From NCBI RefSeq assembly GCF_037908215.1, contig NZ_JBBLZC010000017.1:41131-105130 (forward strand): a DNA stretch of 64,000 nt, given 5' to 3'. Below the pieces are notes generated by a model. The model saw only the letters and a list, made by a program, of their open reading frames with translations, was not told the DNA's origin and ran no database searches. The position numbers and the translations under genes are program-made. Positions 12,075 through 21,629 of this stretch are shown piece after piece (the first letter of the stretch is position 1; every line of letters begins with the position of its first letter). The stretch is from Benzoatithermus flavus. GTDB lineage: Bacteria > Pseudomonadota > Alphaproteobacteria > Geminicoccales > Geminicoccaceae.

Positions 12075-13245
12075 CCCGAGACGCGTCCACCCCATGCGCC
12101 GGAGCTCCGGCGGCAGATGGTCGGGCGGGTTCCGCGCCGGACGCGACCCGGCGGACCTGGCGCACGCGTTCGCGCCAGCCGCACAGGCGATCCGCAAGTG
12201 GGTTCTGCCGGCCGACTTGGCCGAAGGCCGCCGGGAGGCGAAGCCCGCGGTCGCCGGCGGCACGCTGACCACGACCGAGCACGAGAACCGCGAGCTGCAG
12301 CAGGCCAACGGGATCCGCAAAAGGCGTCGGCTTCTTTCGCCCAGGCGGCGCTCGACTGCGGTCCGAGCCATGATCGCGTTCATCGACGCGCACCGGGGGG
12401 CGTACGGGGTCGCGCCGATCCGCACCGCCCTGCCGATCGCCCGTCGACCCGCCCCGCCCGTGCGGCCCGCCGCGTCGATCCGGGCAGGCAGCCGGCGCGG
12501 ATGCAGCGCGACGCCGTGCCGCGCACGGAGATCCGCCGCGTGCACGAAGCGCGCTTCATGGCCACGGTGTCCGCCAGGTCTGGCGGCGGCGACTGCGGGA
12601 GGGCATCGGCGCCGCCCGCTGCACGCTGGCCCGGCCGATGCACGCCATGGGCCTGCGCGGGGGCGTGTGGGGCAAGGAGATCGGGACGACGATCACCGGC
12701 AAGGCCATGCTGCGCCCGGCACCGGCCCTGGTGGACCGGGTCCCGACCGCCGGGCGGCCGAGCGCCCATCCCCGCGGCAACGGGTTTTCTCCACCTGGCC
12801 CCTCGGCGGCTCCGGGCCGTCGCTCCGGGGGAACGGAGTAACGGCTCTGCCGATGATGATCCCGGACGCCTGGAGAAGGCCGCGGGCGGGAGCACGGCCA
12901 ACCGGCTCGGCACCGAGCTGGTGCTCGGGGCCTTGGAGATGGCGGTGGGGCGGAGGAGGCCGGAGGCCGTCGGCCATCACGCCGATCGGGGTAGCCGGCA
13001 CACGTCGCTGGCGTTCGGCGGCCGCCGCCGCGAAGCCGGGGTGCCCCCCCGATCGGCTCGGTCGGCGACGCCTGCGATGATGTGCTGGGCGAGAGCTTTC
13101 TCGCCCCGCTGGAAGGCGAGCTGCTCGCCCGGCGACGGTTGGGGCCCCGAGCCGAGGCGCGCATGGCGGTCTGCGGCTCCGTCGAGCACCGGCGCCACCC
13201 GCTGCGCCTGCACTCGGCCTCGGGTCATCGATCCCCGGTCAAGGA
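12075..13245 (+). mobile_element. Decayed IS3-family insertion sequence (orfA/orfB remnant)
   Basis: Transposase fragments in three frames. The orfA helix-turn-helix region reads APELRRQMVGRV, then DPADLAHAFAPAAQAIRKWV and the leucine-zipper-like region. OrfB pieces are MIAFIDAHRGAYGVAPI, TEIRRVHEARF, MHAMGLRG, then the DDE core as ELVLGALEMAV, HHADRGSRHTSLAFG, and after a frameshift in a C-run VGDACDDVLGESFLAPLE and HPLRLHSASGHRSP. Multiple shifts, lost residues (HHADRGS for the usual HHSDQGSQYTS) and a missing middle show an old, inactive copy. Terminal inverted repeats were not identified, so the ends are approximate. Confidence 0.8.
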
Positions 13246-13249
13246 CGAG

Positions 13250-13731
13250 AAAGAGCACACCCCAACCGCAGCCCTGGCCGGCGCCACATAGCCCTCGACC
13301 TCGACCGCGATCGAGCGCAGCGCGCTCGAGCCGCCGCTCCAGGCGTGGCCGGCGGCAGCCGGCCACGGCAGCCGTTCGGTGGCGAAGGCCAAGAACTCGC
13401 GCACGAGGTCGCACGGAGACGGCGCCGACCGGCGCAGGGCGGCCCTCCTCGAGCCGATCGAGAAGCGGGCCGATGGCGACCTCGTGCCTCGGCGGCTCGA
13501 TCCTGCCACTACCCGAGGCGCGGCCCCATGGCGGCCTGCCATGGATGGGCGGGTTCCGAAGGCCTTGGGCATGGTGCTTCTGCAACCATCGGCGACATGA
13601 TGCCGGTGCCATCCCGCTTGGGGGGTTGGCAGCAGCGGAACCCGGTGCCTACCATCGTGCGCTACAGCGTTCCGGCCCGTTCGGATTCCACTGGAACGAT
13701 GGCGCGCATCGACGAGCAAGGACAAGGCACG
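13250..13731. other. Unassigned sequence between IS3 remnant and FadL-like gene
   Basis: No intact gene. Long open frames exist on both strands but give Arg/Pro-rich translations without recognisable motifs, as expected of GC-rich non-coding DNA. It may contain further mobile-element debris. The promoter of the FadL-like gene should lie in its right end. Confidence 0.4.
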
Positions 13732-15075
13732 ATGAGGAGGCTAGGAATCGGATCCGTCGCGGGCAGCCTGCTGACCCTCGCGCTCGGCATCGGCGGCGCC
13801 GAGGCGGCAGGCTTCGCACTCAAGGAGCAGTCGACGACGGCGCAGGGCAATGCCTTCGCCGGCGCCACGTCCGCGGCCGAGGACGTGAGCTACATGTTCT
13901 TCAACCCGGCAGCGCTCGGCTGGGTCGCCAAGATCGAGGCAGCAACGATGGCGACCCTGGTGGCGCCCCGCTCGAAGCTCGAGAGCGCCGAGGGCCGTAC
14001 CGTGCCGGGTACCGCGATCCCGGGCCGCGGCCATGCCGACGACATCGCCGACAATGCCGTCGTGCCGGCGTTCTATGCCGCGGCACCCTTGCCCGGCGGT
14101 GTTCGCATCGGACTCGGGATCAACGCGCCCTTCGGCCTCGAGACCGGCTATCCCGACCAGTGGGTCGGCCGCTACCATGCCGTCCATTCGCGCCTGACGA
14201 CGGTCAACATCAACCCGGCTGTGGCATGGCGGCCCAGGGACTGGGTGGCGTTCGGCGCCGGGTTCCAGGCGCAGCACGCCGATGGCGAGCTCACCAATGC
14301 CGTCGATTTCGGCACGATCGGTGCCGCAGCGCGCATCCCCGGTGCTGCGCCCGGCCGGCAGGATGGCTTCGCTCGCCTTACCGGCGACGACTGGGCCTAT
14401 GGCTGGGATGCGGGGGCGATCGTCGAGCCCGTGGCCGGAACCCGCTTCGGCATCGCCTACCGCTCGGAGATCCAGCACACGCTCGACGGCGACGTGGACT
14501 TCAGTGGCGACACCACCGGGATCGCCGGCATCATCCGCCGGGCCACGGGCGCTTTCGCCGACACCGATGCCAGCCTCAAGCTGAACACTCCGGCGAGCCT
14601 GTCCTTCGGCGTCCATCAGGACGTGACCGATCGCCTCGCCGTGATGGCCGAGGCGCAGTGGACCGACTGGAGCGTGTTCGACCAGCTCACCGTCAAGTTC
14701 GACAACCCGGCCCAGCCCGACAACGTCACCGAGGAGGAGTGGCGCGACAGCTGGTTCTTCGCCTTGGGTGCGACCTGGCGGCCGGACGACCGCTGGACGC
14801 TGCGCGCCGGCATCGCCTTCGACCAGTCCCCCGTCCGCGACCGGTCGCGCACCCCGCGCATCCCCGACGAGAACCGCTACTGGCTCTCGCTCGGCGCCGG
14901 CTGGCAGCCGCTGCCCTGGCTCGGGCTCGATGCCGCCTTCACCTACATCCTCGTCGAGGACAGCGAGGTCGACCTCGCGGCCACCGATACGGGCAGCGCC
15001 TTCCGGGGCGATCTCCACGCCAGCTACGACAACGACATCATCCTTGCGGGGCTGAGCGCGCGGGTGCGGTTCTGA
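13732..15075 (+). CDS. FadL/OmpP1/TodX-family outer-membrane transport protein
   Basis: A 447-residue beta-barrel predicted to carry long-chain fatty acids or other hydrophobic compounds across the outer membrane. ATG 13732 gives a signal peptide MRRLGIGSVAGSLLTLALGI ending near AEA-AGFALKEQS. The mature N-terminus has family features: GFALKEQSTTAQGNAFAG and YMFFNPAAL. GLGINAPFGLETGYPDQWVG and the repeated amphipathic strands ending in ILAGLSARVRF (terminal Phe, for barrel assembly) agree. Upstream open frame lacks these features, so this start is preferred. Its last 38 bases overlap the convergent TPR gene. Confidence 0.9.
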   Translation: MRRLGIGSVAGSLLTLALGIGGAEAAGFALKEQSTTAQGNAFAGATSAAEDVSYMFFNPAALGWVAKIEAATMATLVAPRSKLESAEGRTVPGTAIPGRGHADDIADNAVVPAFYAAAPLPGGVRIGLGINAPFGLETGYPDQWVGRYHAVHSRLTTVNINPAVAWRPRDWVAFGAGFQAQHADGELTNAVDFGTIGAAARIPGAAPGRQDGFARLTGDDWAYGWDAGAIVEPVAGTRFGIAYRSEIQHTLDGDVDFSGDTTGIAGIIRRATGAFADTDASLKLNTPASLSFGVHQDVTDRLAVMAEAQWTDWSVFDQLTVKFDNPAQPDNVTEEEWRDSWFFALGATWRPDDRWTLRAGIAFDQSPVRDRSRTPRIPDENRYWLSLGAGWQPLPWLGLDAAFTYILVEDSEVDLAATDTGSAFRGDLHASYDNDIILAGLSARVRF

Positions 15076-18000
15076 CCTCCTTCGGCTCGCCGTCGCCGAG
15101 TGGCGGCAGGAGGCCGAGCTGGGTGCGCAGCGATGCGGCCAGCGTGCCGGCATCTGCTGCCATCCGCTCCGGGGTATCCGCCAGAGGCGGAGCCGCGATC
15201 AGTGCCAGGAGCGGCCGCCACGGCCCGTCCTCGGGCAGGCGGTCGGTGTAGCGCCGGGCGAGCTCGGCCGCCTCGTTGGCTTGGCCGAGCCGTGCCCGAG
15301 CCAGGGCCAGCCAGACGACGGCTTCGGCCCGCGCGGGCTCGAGCACAGTCCCGCTCTCCTGCCGAGCCAGCGTCGCCTCGCACGTACGCGCCAGCCCCTG
15401 CCAGTCGCCCAGCGCCGCCAGCGCCGCCCGCCGGACCCGGTCTGCCTCGTCGCCCGTGGCGGCCTCGCCCAGCGCCGCCAGCGCCGTCTTGGCGTCGGCC
15501 GCGTCCAGGGCGGCCCGTGCTCGGATGATACGGTCTCGAGTCTGCCGATCCTGGGCCGGCACGCCATCGAGGAGCCGAAGCGCCGTATCGGTGTCGCCGA
15601 TCCCGGCCTCGGCTTCGGCCACGGCCAGCCTCGCCCGACCGGCAGCCGGTCCCGTCACGGGGCCGGCTGCCGCGACGAGGGCCGATGCCGTCTCGACCAG
15701 GCCGGCACCGGCCGCTCGCGTGGCCAGATCGAGCCGCACCGCGGCCGGGAGCGTGTCGCCGGCGAGCAGATCGCGGTGGCTCCGATAGAGCGCCACCGCC
15801 GCGACGGGCGACAGGCCGCTTCGACTCTCGGGCTGCAGCAGCTCCGTCGCCCGTCGCCGCAGCTCGTCGCGTACCGTTTCAGCCGTCACCCGGTCGGGTG
15901 CTCGCTCCAGCGCTGCGCGCAAGGAGGCGATCGCCCCGAGGCCGTCGCCGGCCTGCCACTGCAGCCCGGCCAAGTAACGCAGCATGCGTGCCGCCCGCGG
16001 GTGGCCGTCCCAATGCGGCCGCTGTGCCACGAGCTGGTCGCGCGCGGCAGCGGCACCGAGCATGCCCTGCTCGTATCCGCTCCTGATCGCGAGGAAGGCC
16101 GCTTCGGCCTGCGTGGCGTCGTCGCCATCGGCGGCGGCCGCGCGTAGCGGTGCCGCCGCTTGGAACGGCCGGCCCAGATCGAGCAGTGCACGTGCCGCGA
16201 GGAGATCCAGCTTCGCCCTCGTGCCGGGCTCGGGCTCGAGCCGGCGCAACGGCTCGATCGTGGCGAGAGCCGTGTCGGCCTGATCGTGATCGAGCATCGC
16301 GGTGGCGAGCACCGGCCCGAGCAGGCGGCGCAACGGCTGCGGGTAGCGCTCGAGCATCGCTCCGGCGCGGGCCGAGGCTCGCGCGTCCCGATCCCAGCTC
16401 CCGCCCCGCGCTGCGGCATAGAGGCGCCAGAGCGCCGCTTCCGGGTCACCGTCGAGCTCGCGGTCGCGCAGGCTGGTCAGCGCGGCTTCGGGCTCGCCCG
16501 CGAGTGCTGTGGCCGCACCGGCGAGGGCGGCACGGTGCCGCTCCACGGCAGGATCCGGCGGCTGCTCCGCTGCCACGAGCGCGAGCACGCCCCGCGCTTC
16601 GGGGCCGAGCCCATCGGCCAGCAGGAGCCGCACGAGCTCGAGCCGCGCTTCTGTCCGGCGCGGTCCGGAGAGCTCCGCCAGCCGTGCCTGAATCTCGCGC
16701 CTCCTCGTCTGGCGATCGTGCGCATCGGTTCCACCGAGAGCGGCAAGATCGAGGAGCGAGGTCGGAGCGGGCTCCACCGAGGGAGCGAGGGGGCCGGCGG
16801 CGGGCTCCGACGGGTCGTCGTCGCGCGGGAGTTCGGCTGCGAGGTGCGCTTTCGCTCCGACGGCCAGCCGGAGCCCGCCGGAGCGGGAGAGAATGAAGCG
16901 GCCGTCCTGCAGCGAGGCGACGACCCCATCCGCCAGCGGCCGCCAGACCAGCCCCTGCGCCGTGGCGAGCAGCTCGAGATCGACGAGCCGCAGGCGATCC
17001 GGCTGGCGCAGCTCGTGGGCGGTGGTCAGCAGCACGCCGAGCCTCTCGCCGGTGAGCGGGTCCGAGATCGTCGCCTGCAGGCCGTCCGGTGCGGCGACCG
17101 AAAGAGCGTCGAGGGCGACATCGCGAGGCGGGCCGGCGCCGCCTGCCGGGGCGGACGAGACATGGGCGGGCATCAGGCGGACGTGCCAGACGGTGCCGCT
17201 CCGCTCGACGCGGATGCCGGCCGGCCGTCGCAGGGCGAGGCGGAAAAGGTGGACGTTGCCGTCCTGCTCGCTCGCGGCCGGCGCCAGCCAGGACGAGAGA
17301 TCAGCTCGGCCGAGATCGTTCCAGCCCGTCACCTGCGGCGCATCCGTGCCGAAGAGCAGCCATAGCATGCCGGCGCGCTCGAACGCGGCCGCAGATACCG
17401 TTCGGTCCCAGGCGAAGCCGAGTTCGGCCGTTTCCGCCGTCGCTCGGGCCGAGACGACGACCCTCGGGGCCGTGGGGGGCACGACCGATGGTGGCAGCGG
17501 CGCTGCGGACGGCGCCGGCCCCGCCGCCGGCGCGGATCTGGCCGGAACCGCCTCGAGCTCGGGCGTGTCGTCGAGCTCGAGCATGTCGCCGGCGAGGGCG
17601 GATATGCCCGGACGCGGGACCGGAACGGGCATCCGGCGAGCCGACGCCGGACGTCGTTCGGATGCGGAACGGCTCGCCGATGCAGGCGGCGAGGGAACCG
17701 CGCCGCGCGCTTCGGCCGGTGGGGGAGAAGCCTCGGGGCGCAGATCGACCACGAGACGGCCCGGCACCTCGTAGGTCTCGGCACGAATGCCTTCGGCGAG
17801 GGTGAGCAGCAGCCGGTCGTCTCGCGGCCGGACGGTGCGGATGATGCCAGAAAGACCGGCGAGCCGGCTCGCCGTGTCGGCGGACAGTGGCCCGGCCCCG
17901 CGCAAGCCCAGCGCGCCGGCGGCGGCCTCGACGGCCGCCCCACCGTCGTTCGGGAGAACGAGCAGGACGAACCCCGGCCCCGAGACGATCTGCAGCCGGG

Positions 18001-18100
18001 CCGGAGCCGGCGCTGCGGCCAGCGCCCCGGCACCGTTCGGCTCCACCGGCGACAGGATCATGACGAGGCAAGCCAGGATGGCTGCAAGGGCTCCGCGCAC
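15038..18100 (-). CDS. Large periplasmic tetratricopeptide-repeat protein
   Basis: A 1020-residue predicted exported protein of unknown function. GTG start at 18100 with CGGAGGA upstream; signal sequence MRGALAAILACLVMIL. Residues 30-125 form a beta-rich segment (LQIVSGPGFVLLVLPNDGG to YEVPGRLVVDLRPE) resembling an AMIN-like domain, and a second beta-rich segment follows a Pro/Ala/Ser linker at about 125-210. From about residue 460 to the end the sequence is alpha-helical TPR-like, with repeated Leu/Ala patterns (for example RARLAVAEAEAGIGDTDTA). This could be a cell-envelope scaffold (inference). Convergent with the FadL-like gene and overlapping it by 38 bases. Confidence 0.8.
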   Translation of the reverse strand: MRGALAAILACLVMILSPVEPNGAGALAAAPAPARLQIVSGPGFVLLVLPNDGGAAVEAAAGALGLRGAGPLSADTASRLAGLSGIIRTVRPRDDRLLLTLAEGIRAETYEVPGRLVVDLRPEASPPPAEARGAVPSPPASASRSASERRPASARRMPVPVPRPGISALAGDMLELDDTPELEAVPARSAPAAGPAPSAAPLPPSVVPPTAPRVVVSARATAETAELGFAWDRTVSAAAFERAGMLWLLFGTDAPQVTGWNDLGRADLSSWLAPAASEQDGNVHLFRLALRRPAGIRVERSGTVWHVRLMPAHVSSAPAGGAGPPRDVALDALSVAAPDGLQATISDPLTGERLGVLLTTAHELRQPDRLRLVDLELLATAQGLVWRPLADGVVASLQDGRFILSRSGGLRLAVGAKAHLAAELPRDDDPSEPAAGPLAPSVEPAPTSLLDLAALGGTDAHDRQTRRREIQARLAELSGPRRTEARLELVRLLLADGLGPEARGVLALVAAEQPPDPAVERHRAALAGAATALAGEPEAALTSLRDRELDGDPEAALWRLYAAARGGSWDRDARASARAGAMLERYPQPLRRLLGPVLATAMLDHDQADTALATIEPLRRLEPEPGTRAKLDLLAARALLDLGRPFQAAAPLRAAAADGDDATQAEAAFLAIRSGYEQGMLGAAAARDQLVAQRPHWDGHPRAARMLRYLAGLQWQAGDGLGAIASLRAALERAPDRVTAETVRDELRRRATELLQPESRSGLSPVAAVALYRSHRDLLAGDTLPAAVRLDLATRAAGAGLVETASALVAAAGPVTGPAAGRARLAVAEAEAGIGDTDTALRLLDGVPAQDRQTRDRIIRARAALDAADAKTALAALGEAATGDEADRVRRAALAALGDWQGLARTCEATLARQESGTVLEPARAEAVVWLALARARLGQANEAAELARRYTDRLPEDGPWRPLLALIAAPPLADTPERMAADAGTLAASLRTQLGLLPPLGDGEPKEVRTAPARSAPQG

Positions 18101-18185
18101 GCTCGATCGTTCCTCCGACTCCGGCGACGACGTGCCGGTGCCGCTTCGTTCGTCCGGAGTCTGGCAGCGTATCCTTTCGATCCGG

Positions 18186-18500
18186 TTAACGCGGCTTCGG
18201 ATCGACGCCGGCCCAGCCCGCGAGCCCGCGCACCGCGGCCGTGTCGTTGTTGCCGGCGATCAGATGCTTCGAGCCGTTGAGCTGCCGGAGCAGGGCGGCG
18301 GCACGCTCCGGCCCGATCCGGACCCCGAAGTCGCCCGCGATGCCAGACCACGTCCGCAGGCGCCACCGTCTCGTTCCAGCGCCGGACCAGCGCCTCGTCC
18401 ATGGCGGCGACCGAAGGGAAGGGACGGCGGAACAGGCCGAGCGCGCCGCCGTGGCCGAAACGGGTGTCGCCGGTGAAGAAGGTGCGCAGAAGAGAGCCGT
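18186..18500 (-). pseudogene. Frameshifted and truncated metallophosphoesterase
   Basis: The first frame reads TFFTGDTRFGHGGALGLFRR, PFPSVAAMDEALVRRWNE and VAPADVVWHRG. A one-base shift then gives GDFGVRIGPERAAALLRQL and KHLIAGNNDT before a stop at 18186. Together these are the N-terminal half of a calcineurin-like phosphoesterase (GDTHFGH, then GDF, then GNND metal-binding motifs). The C-terminal metal-binding histidines (the HGH region) are missing and no clear start codon remains. It lies between the TPR gene and moaB on the same strand. Confidence 0.72.
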
Positions 18501-18507
18501 CCGCGGC

Positions 18508-19056
18508 TCAGCCCGGCAGCTCCTCGTGCTCGCGCAGGCGCGGCATGAGCTCGGCGAAGTTGCAGGGCTTGTGGCGGATGTCGAGCTGATAGCGGAGGAT
18601 GTCGTCCCAGCCGTCGCGGCAGGCACCCGGCGAGCCCGGCAGGCAGAAAATGTAAGTGCCCTTGGCCACACCGGCATCGGCGCGCGACTGCAGGCAGGAG
18701 GTGCCGATCTTGGCGTAGCTCAGCATGCGGAACAGCTCGCCGAAGCCGGGAATGCGCTTCTCGGCGACCCGCTCCAGGGCCTCGGGCGTCACGTCCCGGC
18801 CGGTCACACCGGTGCCACCCGTGGTGATCACCACCTCGATGCCCGGATCCTCGACCCAGCATTGGAGCTGGGCCGCGATGGCCTCGGCATCGTCCCTGAC
18901 GATCGTGCGTGCGGCGAGCTTGTGGCCCGCGGCCGCGATCCGCTGGACCAGCGTGTCGCCGGAACGGTCGTCCTCGAGCCGCCGCGTGTCGGAGATCGTC
19001 AGCACCGCGATGTTGAGCGGCTGGAACGGGATGGTCTCGTCAATTCGCCCGGGCAT
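18508..19056 (-). CDS. moaB: Molybdenum cofactor biosynthesis protein MoaB
   Basis: A 182-residue MoaB/Mog-type protein of molybdopterin biosynthesis, expected to act in adenylylation of molybdopterin before metal insertion. Landmarks: NIAVLTISDTR near the N-terminus, ITTGGTGVTGRDVTPEAL (pterin-binding TTGGTG motif), FGELFRMLSYAKIGTSCLQSRA and FCLPGSPGACRDGWDDIL. The ATG at 19056 (MPGRIDETIPF) overlaps the end of the lytic transglycosylase gene by 17 bases, so the two are translationally linked. No other molybdenum cofactor gene is in the window. Confidence 0.93.
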   Translation of the reverse strand: MPGRIDETIPFQPLNIAVLTISDTRRLEDDRSGDTLVQRIAAAGHKLAARTIVRDDAEAIAAQLQCWVEDPGIEVVITTGGTGVTGRDVTPEALERVAEKRIPGFGELFRMLSYAKIGTSCLQSRADAGVAKGTYIFCLPGSPGACRDGWDDILRYQLDIRHKPCNFAELMPRLREHEELPG

Positions 19057-20647
19057 GGCGCCTGCTTTCCTTGGCATCCGCATCGGTTCTGCCGACCGGC
19101 ATCACCTCCGGCCACCGGTTCTCGGCCAGGGCCTGGAGCGAGGGAATCGGCTGGCCCGCGCGGGCCTGGTAGGCCCAGAGATTGGCCAGCACCCGCTTGA
19201 TGTAGCTCCGCGTCTCGGCGAGCGGTATGCTTTCGATGAAGAGCAGCGGGTCCTGCCGGGTGTCCTTCAGCTCCCGGTCGAGCCAGCCCGCGAGCCGGCT
19301 CTCGCCGGCATTGTAGGCGGCGACGAGATGGACGAGGCTGTTGCCCACCGTCCTGGTGCGCGCGAGCTGCTTCAGCCAAGCCTGTCCCACCGCCATGTTG
19401 TTGGGCGGATGCAGGAGCCAGTCGTCGCCGTTGTAGGCGAGTTTCATGCTCCTCGCGATCAGCCGGCCCGTGTCGGGCATCACCTGCATCAGCCCCAGCG
19501 CGCCCCGCGGACTCCTGGCCTCGGGATCGAAGCCGCTCTCGGCGCGGATGATGGCGAAGACCAGGTTGGGATCGAGCTTGTAGCCGCCGGCCGGCTGCCA
19601 GCGCGGGAGCGGGAAGAACGCGCCGTCGTGGCGGCGGCCGTCGAGGCGGCGCAACTGATCGGCGAGACGTATCTGCGCCGAGGGCAGCTCGAGCTCCATT
19701 GCGAGCGCCATGAGGCCGGGCGCCAGATCCGGCCGCCCCCGGCCGGCAAGCCTGCGGATCTCGTCGTCGGCGAGGTCGCGCTCGCCGACATGGCCGAGCG
19801 CGATCGCACGCTCCGCGGCCGGAAAGCGCAGGAGCGTCTCGAGCATGCTCTCCTTGACCTCCTCCTCGTGCCAGTCGAAGTCGATGCTCTCGTCCAGCAT
19901 CTTCTGCGCGAGGAGACCGTAGAAGCCGTCGCTGCCGCGTGCAGCGAGCCGGAGAAAGCGGGCGACGTTCTGCGGCTGGCGGGCGCGCAGGCTGGCACGG
20001 GCTGCCCAGAACGCGGCTCCGGCCAGATCCTCCCCGGTGAGACCCTCGCTGCCGGCGAGCCGGGCGAAATGCTCGGCGGCAGCTTCGATCGAGCCGGTGC
20101 GCCAGGCGGAGAGGCCCTTCCGCCAGAGCTCGCGCGGGCGCGCCGGCTCGCCGACACCGTTCGCCTGCTGGTCGAAAGACCCGGTCGAGATACGGGCAGG
20201 CTCCGGTGGCGGCGCTGCCTTGGCGGGCTTCCGGCTGAGCGCCAGACGATAGATGCGCTCGGCCTGCGGCAGGTCGGCATACCGGTCCAGCCACGCCGCC
20301 AGCTCGGCGTAGCTCGAGCGGTATGTCGGGTGCAGATAGCGCTCCGCGAGCACGTGGCCCAGAAGGAGATCGTTGTCGAGCCGCGCGATCAGCCGGTCGG
20401 CCTCTGCCCACTTGGCCTCGTGCTGCAGCGAGAAGATCTGCCGGTAGCGGACCATGTCGGCGAAGGCCAACGGCCGTGGCAGCGGCCCGAGCGGCTCGGG
20501 TGCTTCCGTCTCGGGGGTCAGGCGAGCGACCCGGACCCCGGCTTCCTGCGCGCTACCCGGATCGGCCTGAAGCGTGAAGACGCTCAGACCAGCGAGCAAG
20601 AACAACCAGCATGAAGAAGCTGAGCCTGTCCTACCACCTGTTCTCAT
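19040..20647 (-). CDS. Soluble-type lytic murein transglycosylase
   Basis: A 535-residue exported muramidase-like enzyme cleaving the glycan strands of peptidoglycan. A signal-like hydrophobic stretch (SASSCWLFLLAGLSVFTLQA) is at the N-terminus. The middle (about 60-370) is the superhelical all-alpha U/L domain typical of Slt70-like enzymes. The C-terminal SLT domain starts near residue 370 with the catalytic Glu in AIIRAESGFDPEARSPRGA, then LGLMQVMPDTG and LVHLVAAYNAGESRL. ATG start. It is transcribed with moaB downstream. Confidence 0.92.
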   Translation of the reverse strand: MRTGGRTGSASSCWLFLLAGLSVFTLQADPGSAQEAGVRVARLTPETEAPEPLGPLPRPLAFADMVRYRQIFSLQHEAKWAEADRLIARLDNDLLLGHVLAERYLHPTYRSSYAELAAWLDRYADLPQAERIYRLALSRKPAKAAPPPEPARISTGSFDQQANGVGEPARPRELWRKGLSAWRTGSIEAAAEHFARLAGSEGLTGEDLAGAAFWAARASLRARQPQNVARFLRLAARGSDGFYGLLAQKMLDESIDFDWHEEEVKESMLETLLRFPAAERAIALGHVGERDLADDEIRRLAGRGRPDLAPGLMALAMELELPSAQIRLADQLRRLDGRRHDGAFFPLPRWQPAGGYKLDPNLVFAIIRAESGFDPEARSPRGALGLMQVMPDTGRLIARSMKLAYNGDDWLLHPPNNMAVGQAWLKQLARTRTVGNSLVHLVAAYNAGESRLAGWLDRELKDTRQDPLLFIESIPLAETRSYIKRVLANLWAYQARAGQPIPSLQALAENRWPEVMPVGRTDADAKESRRHARAN

Positions 20648-20750
20648 CGTTCCCGTTTCTGAAGTTGCAGCCTCGGTCGTCGGTTTTTCTTGTCGTCCGC
20701 TCTTTTTTCGATTCCTGCTCCTTTTCTTCCTTATGCGCGGCTTTCTCCGG

Positions 20751-21629
20751 TCAGCGCTCGGGCGGCAACCGTTCCAGCTCCTGCTGCAGGCTCAGCATGT
20801 CGCGCCAGACCAGCCGCTTGTGCAGCGGCTGTCGCAGCAGATACGCCGGATGAAAGGTGACGAAGGCGGGCACCGGCGTCTGGCTGCCGGGTGGCCGGTA
20901 GGTGAAGCGGCGTCCACGCAGCTTGGTGACGCCGTCGTCGACCTCGAGCAGCGCCCGCGCGGCGCTGCCGCCCAGGAACAGGATCAGCCTGGGCCGGAGC
21001 AGCTCGATCTGCCGCTCGAGGAACGGCTGGCAGATCGCGACCTCGGTGGTGGTCGGCGGACGGTTGCCGGGTGGGCGCCAGAAGATGATGTTGGTGATCC
21101 AGACCCGGCTCCGCTCGAGCCCGATGGCGGCCAGCATCCGTTCGAGAAGCTGGCCGCTCGGCCCGACGAACGGCTTGCCCTGCCGGTCCTCCTCCGCACC
21201 TGGCGCCTCGCCGATCAGCATCAAGGGACTGTTCGGGTCGCCGTCGGCGAAGCACAGGCGGGTGGCCGTCTCCTTGAGCGCGCAGCCGTCGAACCGGTCG
21301 AGCGCCGCCTCGAGCGCCGCGAGCGAGCCGCAGGCCGCTGCGACGGCGCGCGCATGGGCGATCCGGTCGCGGCCTTCGCGCGGCGCCGCGCCACCCCGTG
21401 CAGCGGCTCCGGGGCGGACAGGGACGGACAGGGATGGAAGGGGAGCCGACGGCTCTCGAATCCCGACCGGGGCGGAAGCTGCGCTCTCGGCGGCGCCGTA
21501 GCGACTCGTACCGATCTCGCCCAGGCCGTCCAGCACGCCCATCCGGACGTACCAATCGGCCCAGGCCGCTACACCGCGTCGCACGCCGTCGAGGTCGTGG
21601 GCAGTGGGAATCGGTGGCTGTTCCTGCAT
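20751..21629 (-). CDS. Uracil-DNA glycosylase family 4-like protein lacking two Fe-S cysteines
   Basis: A 292-residue DNA repair glycosylase of the family 4 type. Conserved motifs: VGEAPGAEEDRQGKPFVG (motif A), SGQLLERML, RPPGNRPPT, and the C-terminal TFHPAYLLRQP (motif B His). Canonical family 4 enzymes hold a 4Fe-4S cluster with four Cys; here FDGC and FWRPPGNR show Phe and Trp where the first and third would be, leaving Cys in GCALKE and AICQPF. This variant occurs in alphaproteobacterial homologues. The N-terminal 90 residues are Ala/Pro-rich and poorly conserved. The start MQEQPPIPTAHD is preferred over an upstream one at 21710. Confidence 0.85.
   Translation of the reverse strand: MQEQPPIPTAHDLDGVRRGVAAWADWYVRMGVLDGLGEIGTSRYGAAESAASAPVGIREPSAPLPSLSVPVRPGAAARGGAAPREGRDRIAHARAVAAACGSLAALEAALDRFDGCALKETATRLCFADGDPNSPLMLIGEAPGAEEDRQGKPFVGPSGQLLERMLAAIGLERSRVWITNIIFWRPPGNRPPTTTEVAICQPFLERQIELLRPRLILFLGGSAARALLEVDDGVTKLRGRRFTYRPPGSQTPVPAFVTFHPAYLLRQPLHKRLVWRDMLSLQQELERLPPER

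Noticed and set aside
12075..13245. Intact transposase gene
   Set aside because: The transposase motifs occur in three frames with stops and altered catalytic surroundings; no single frame encodes it.
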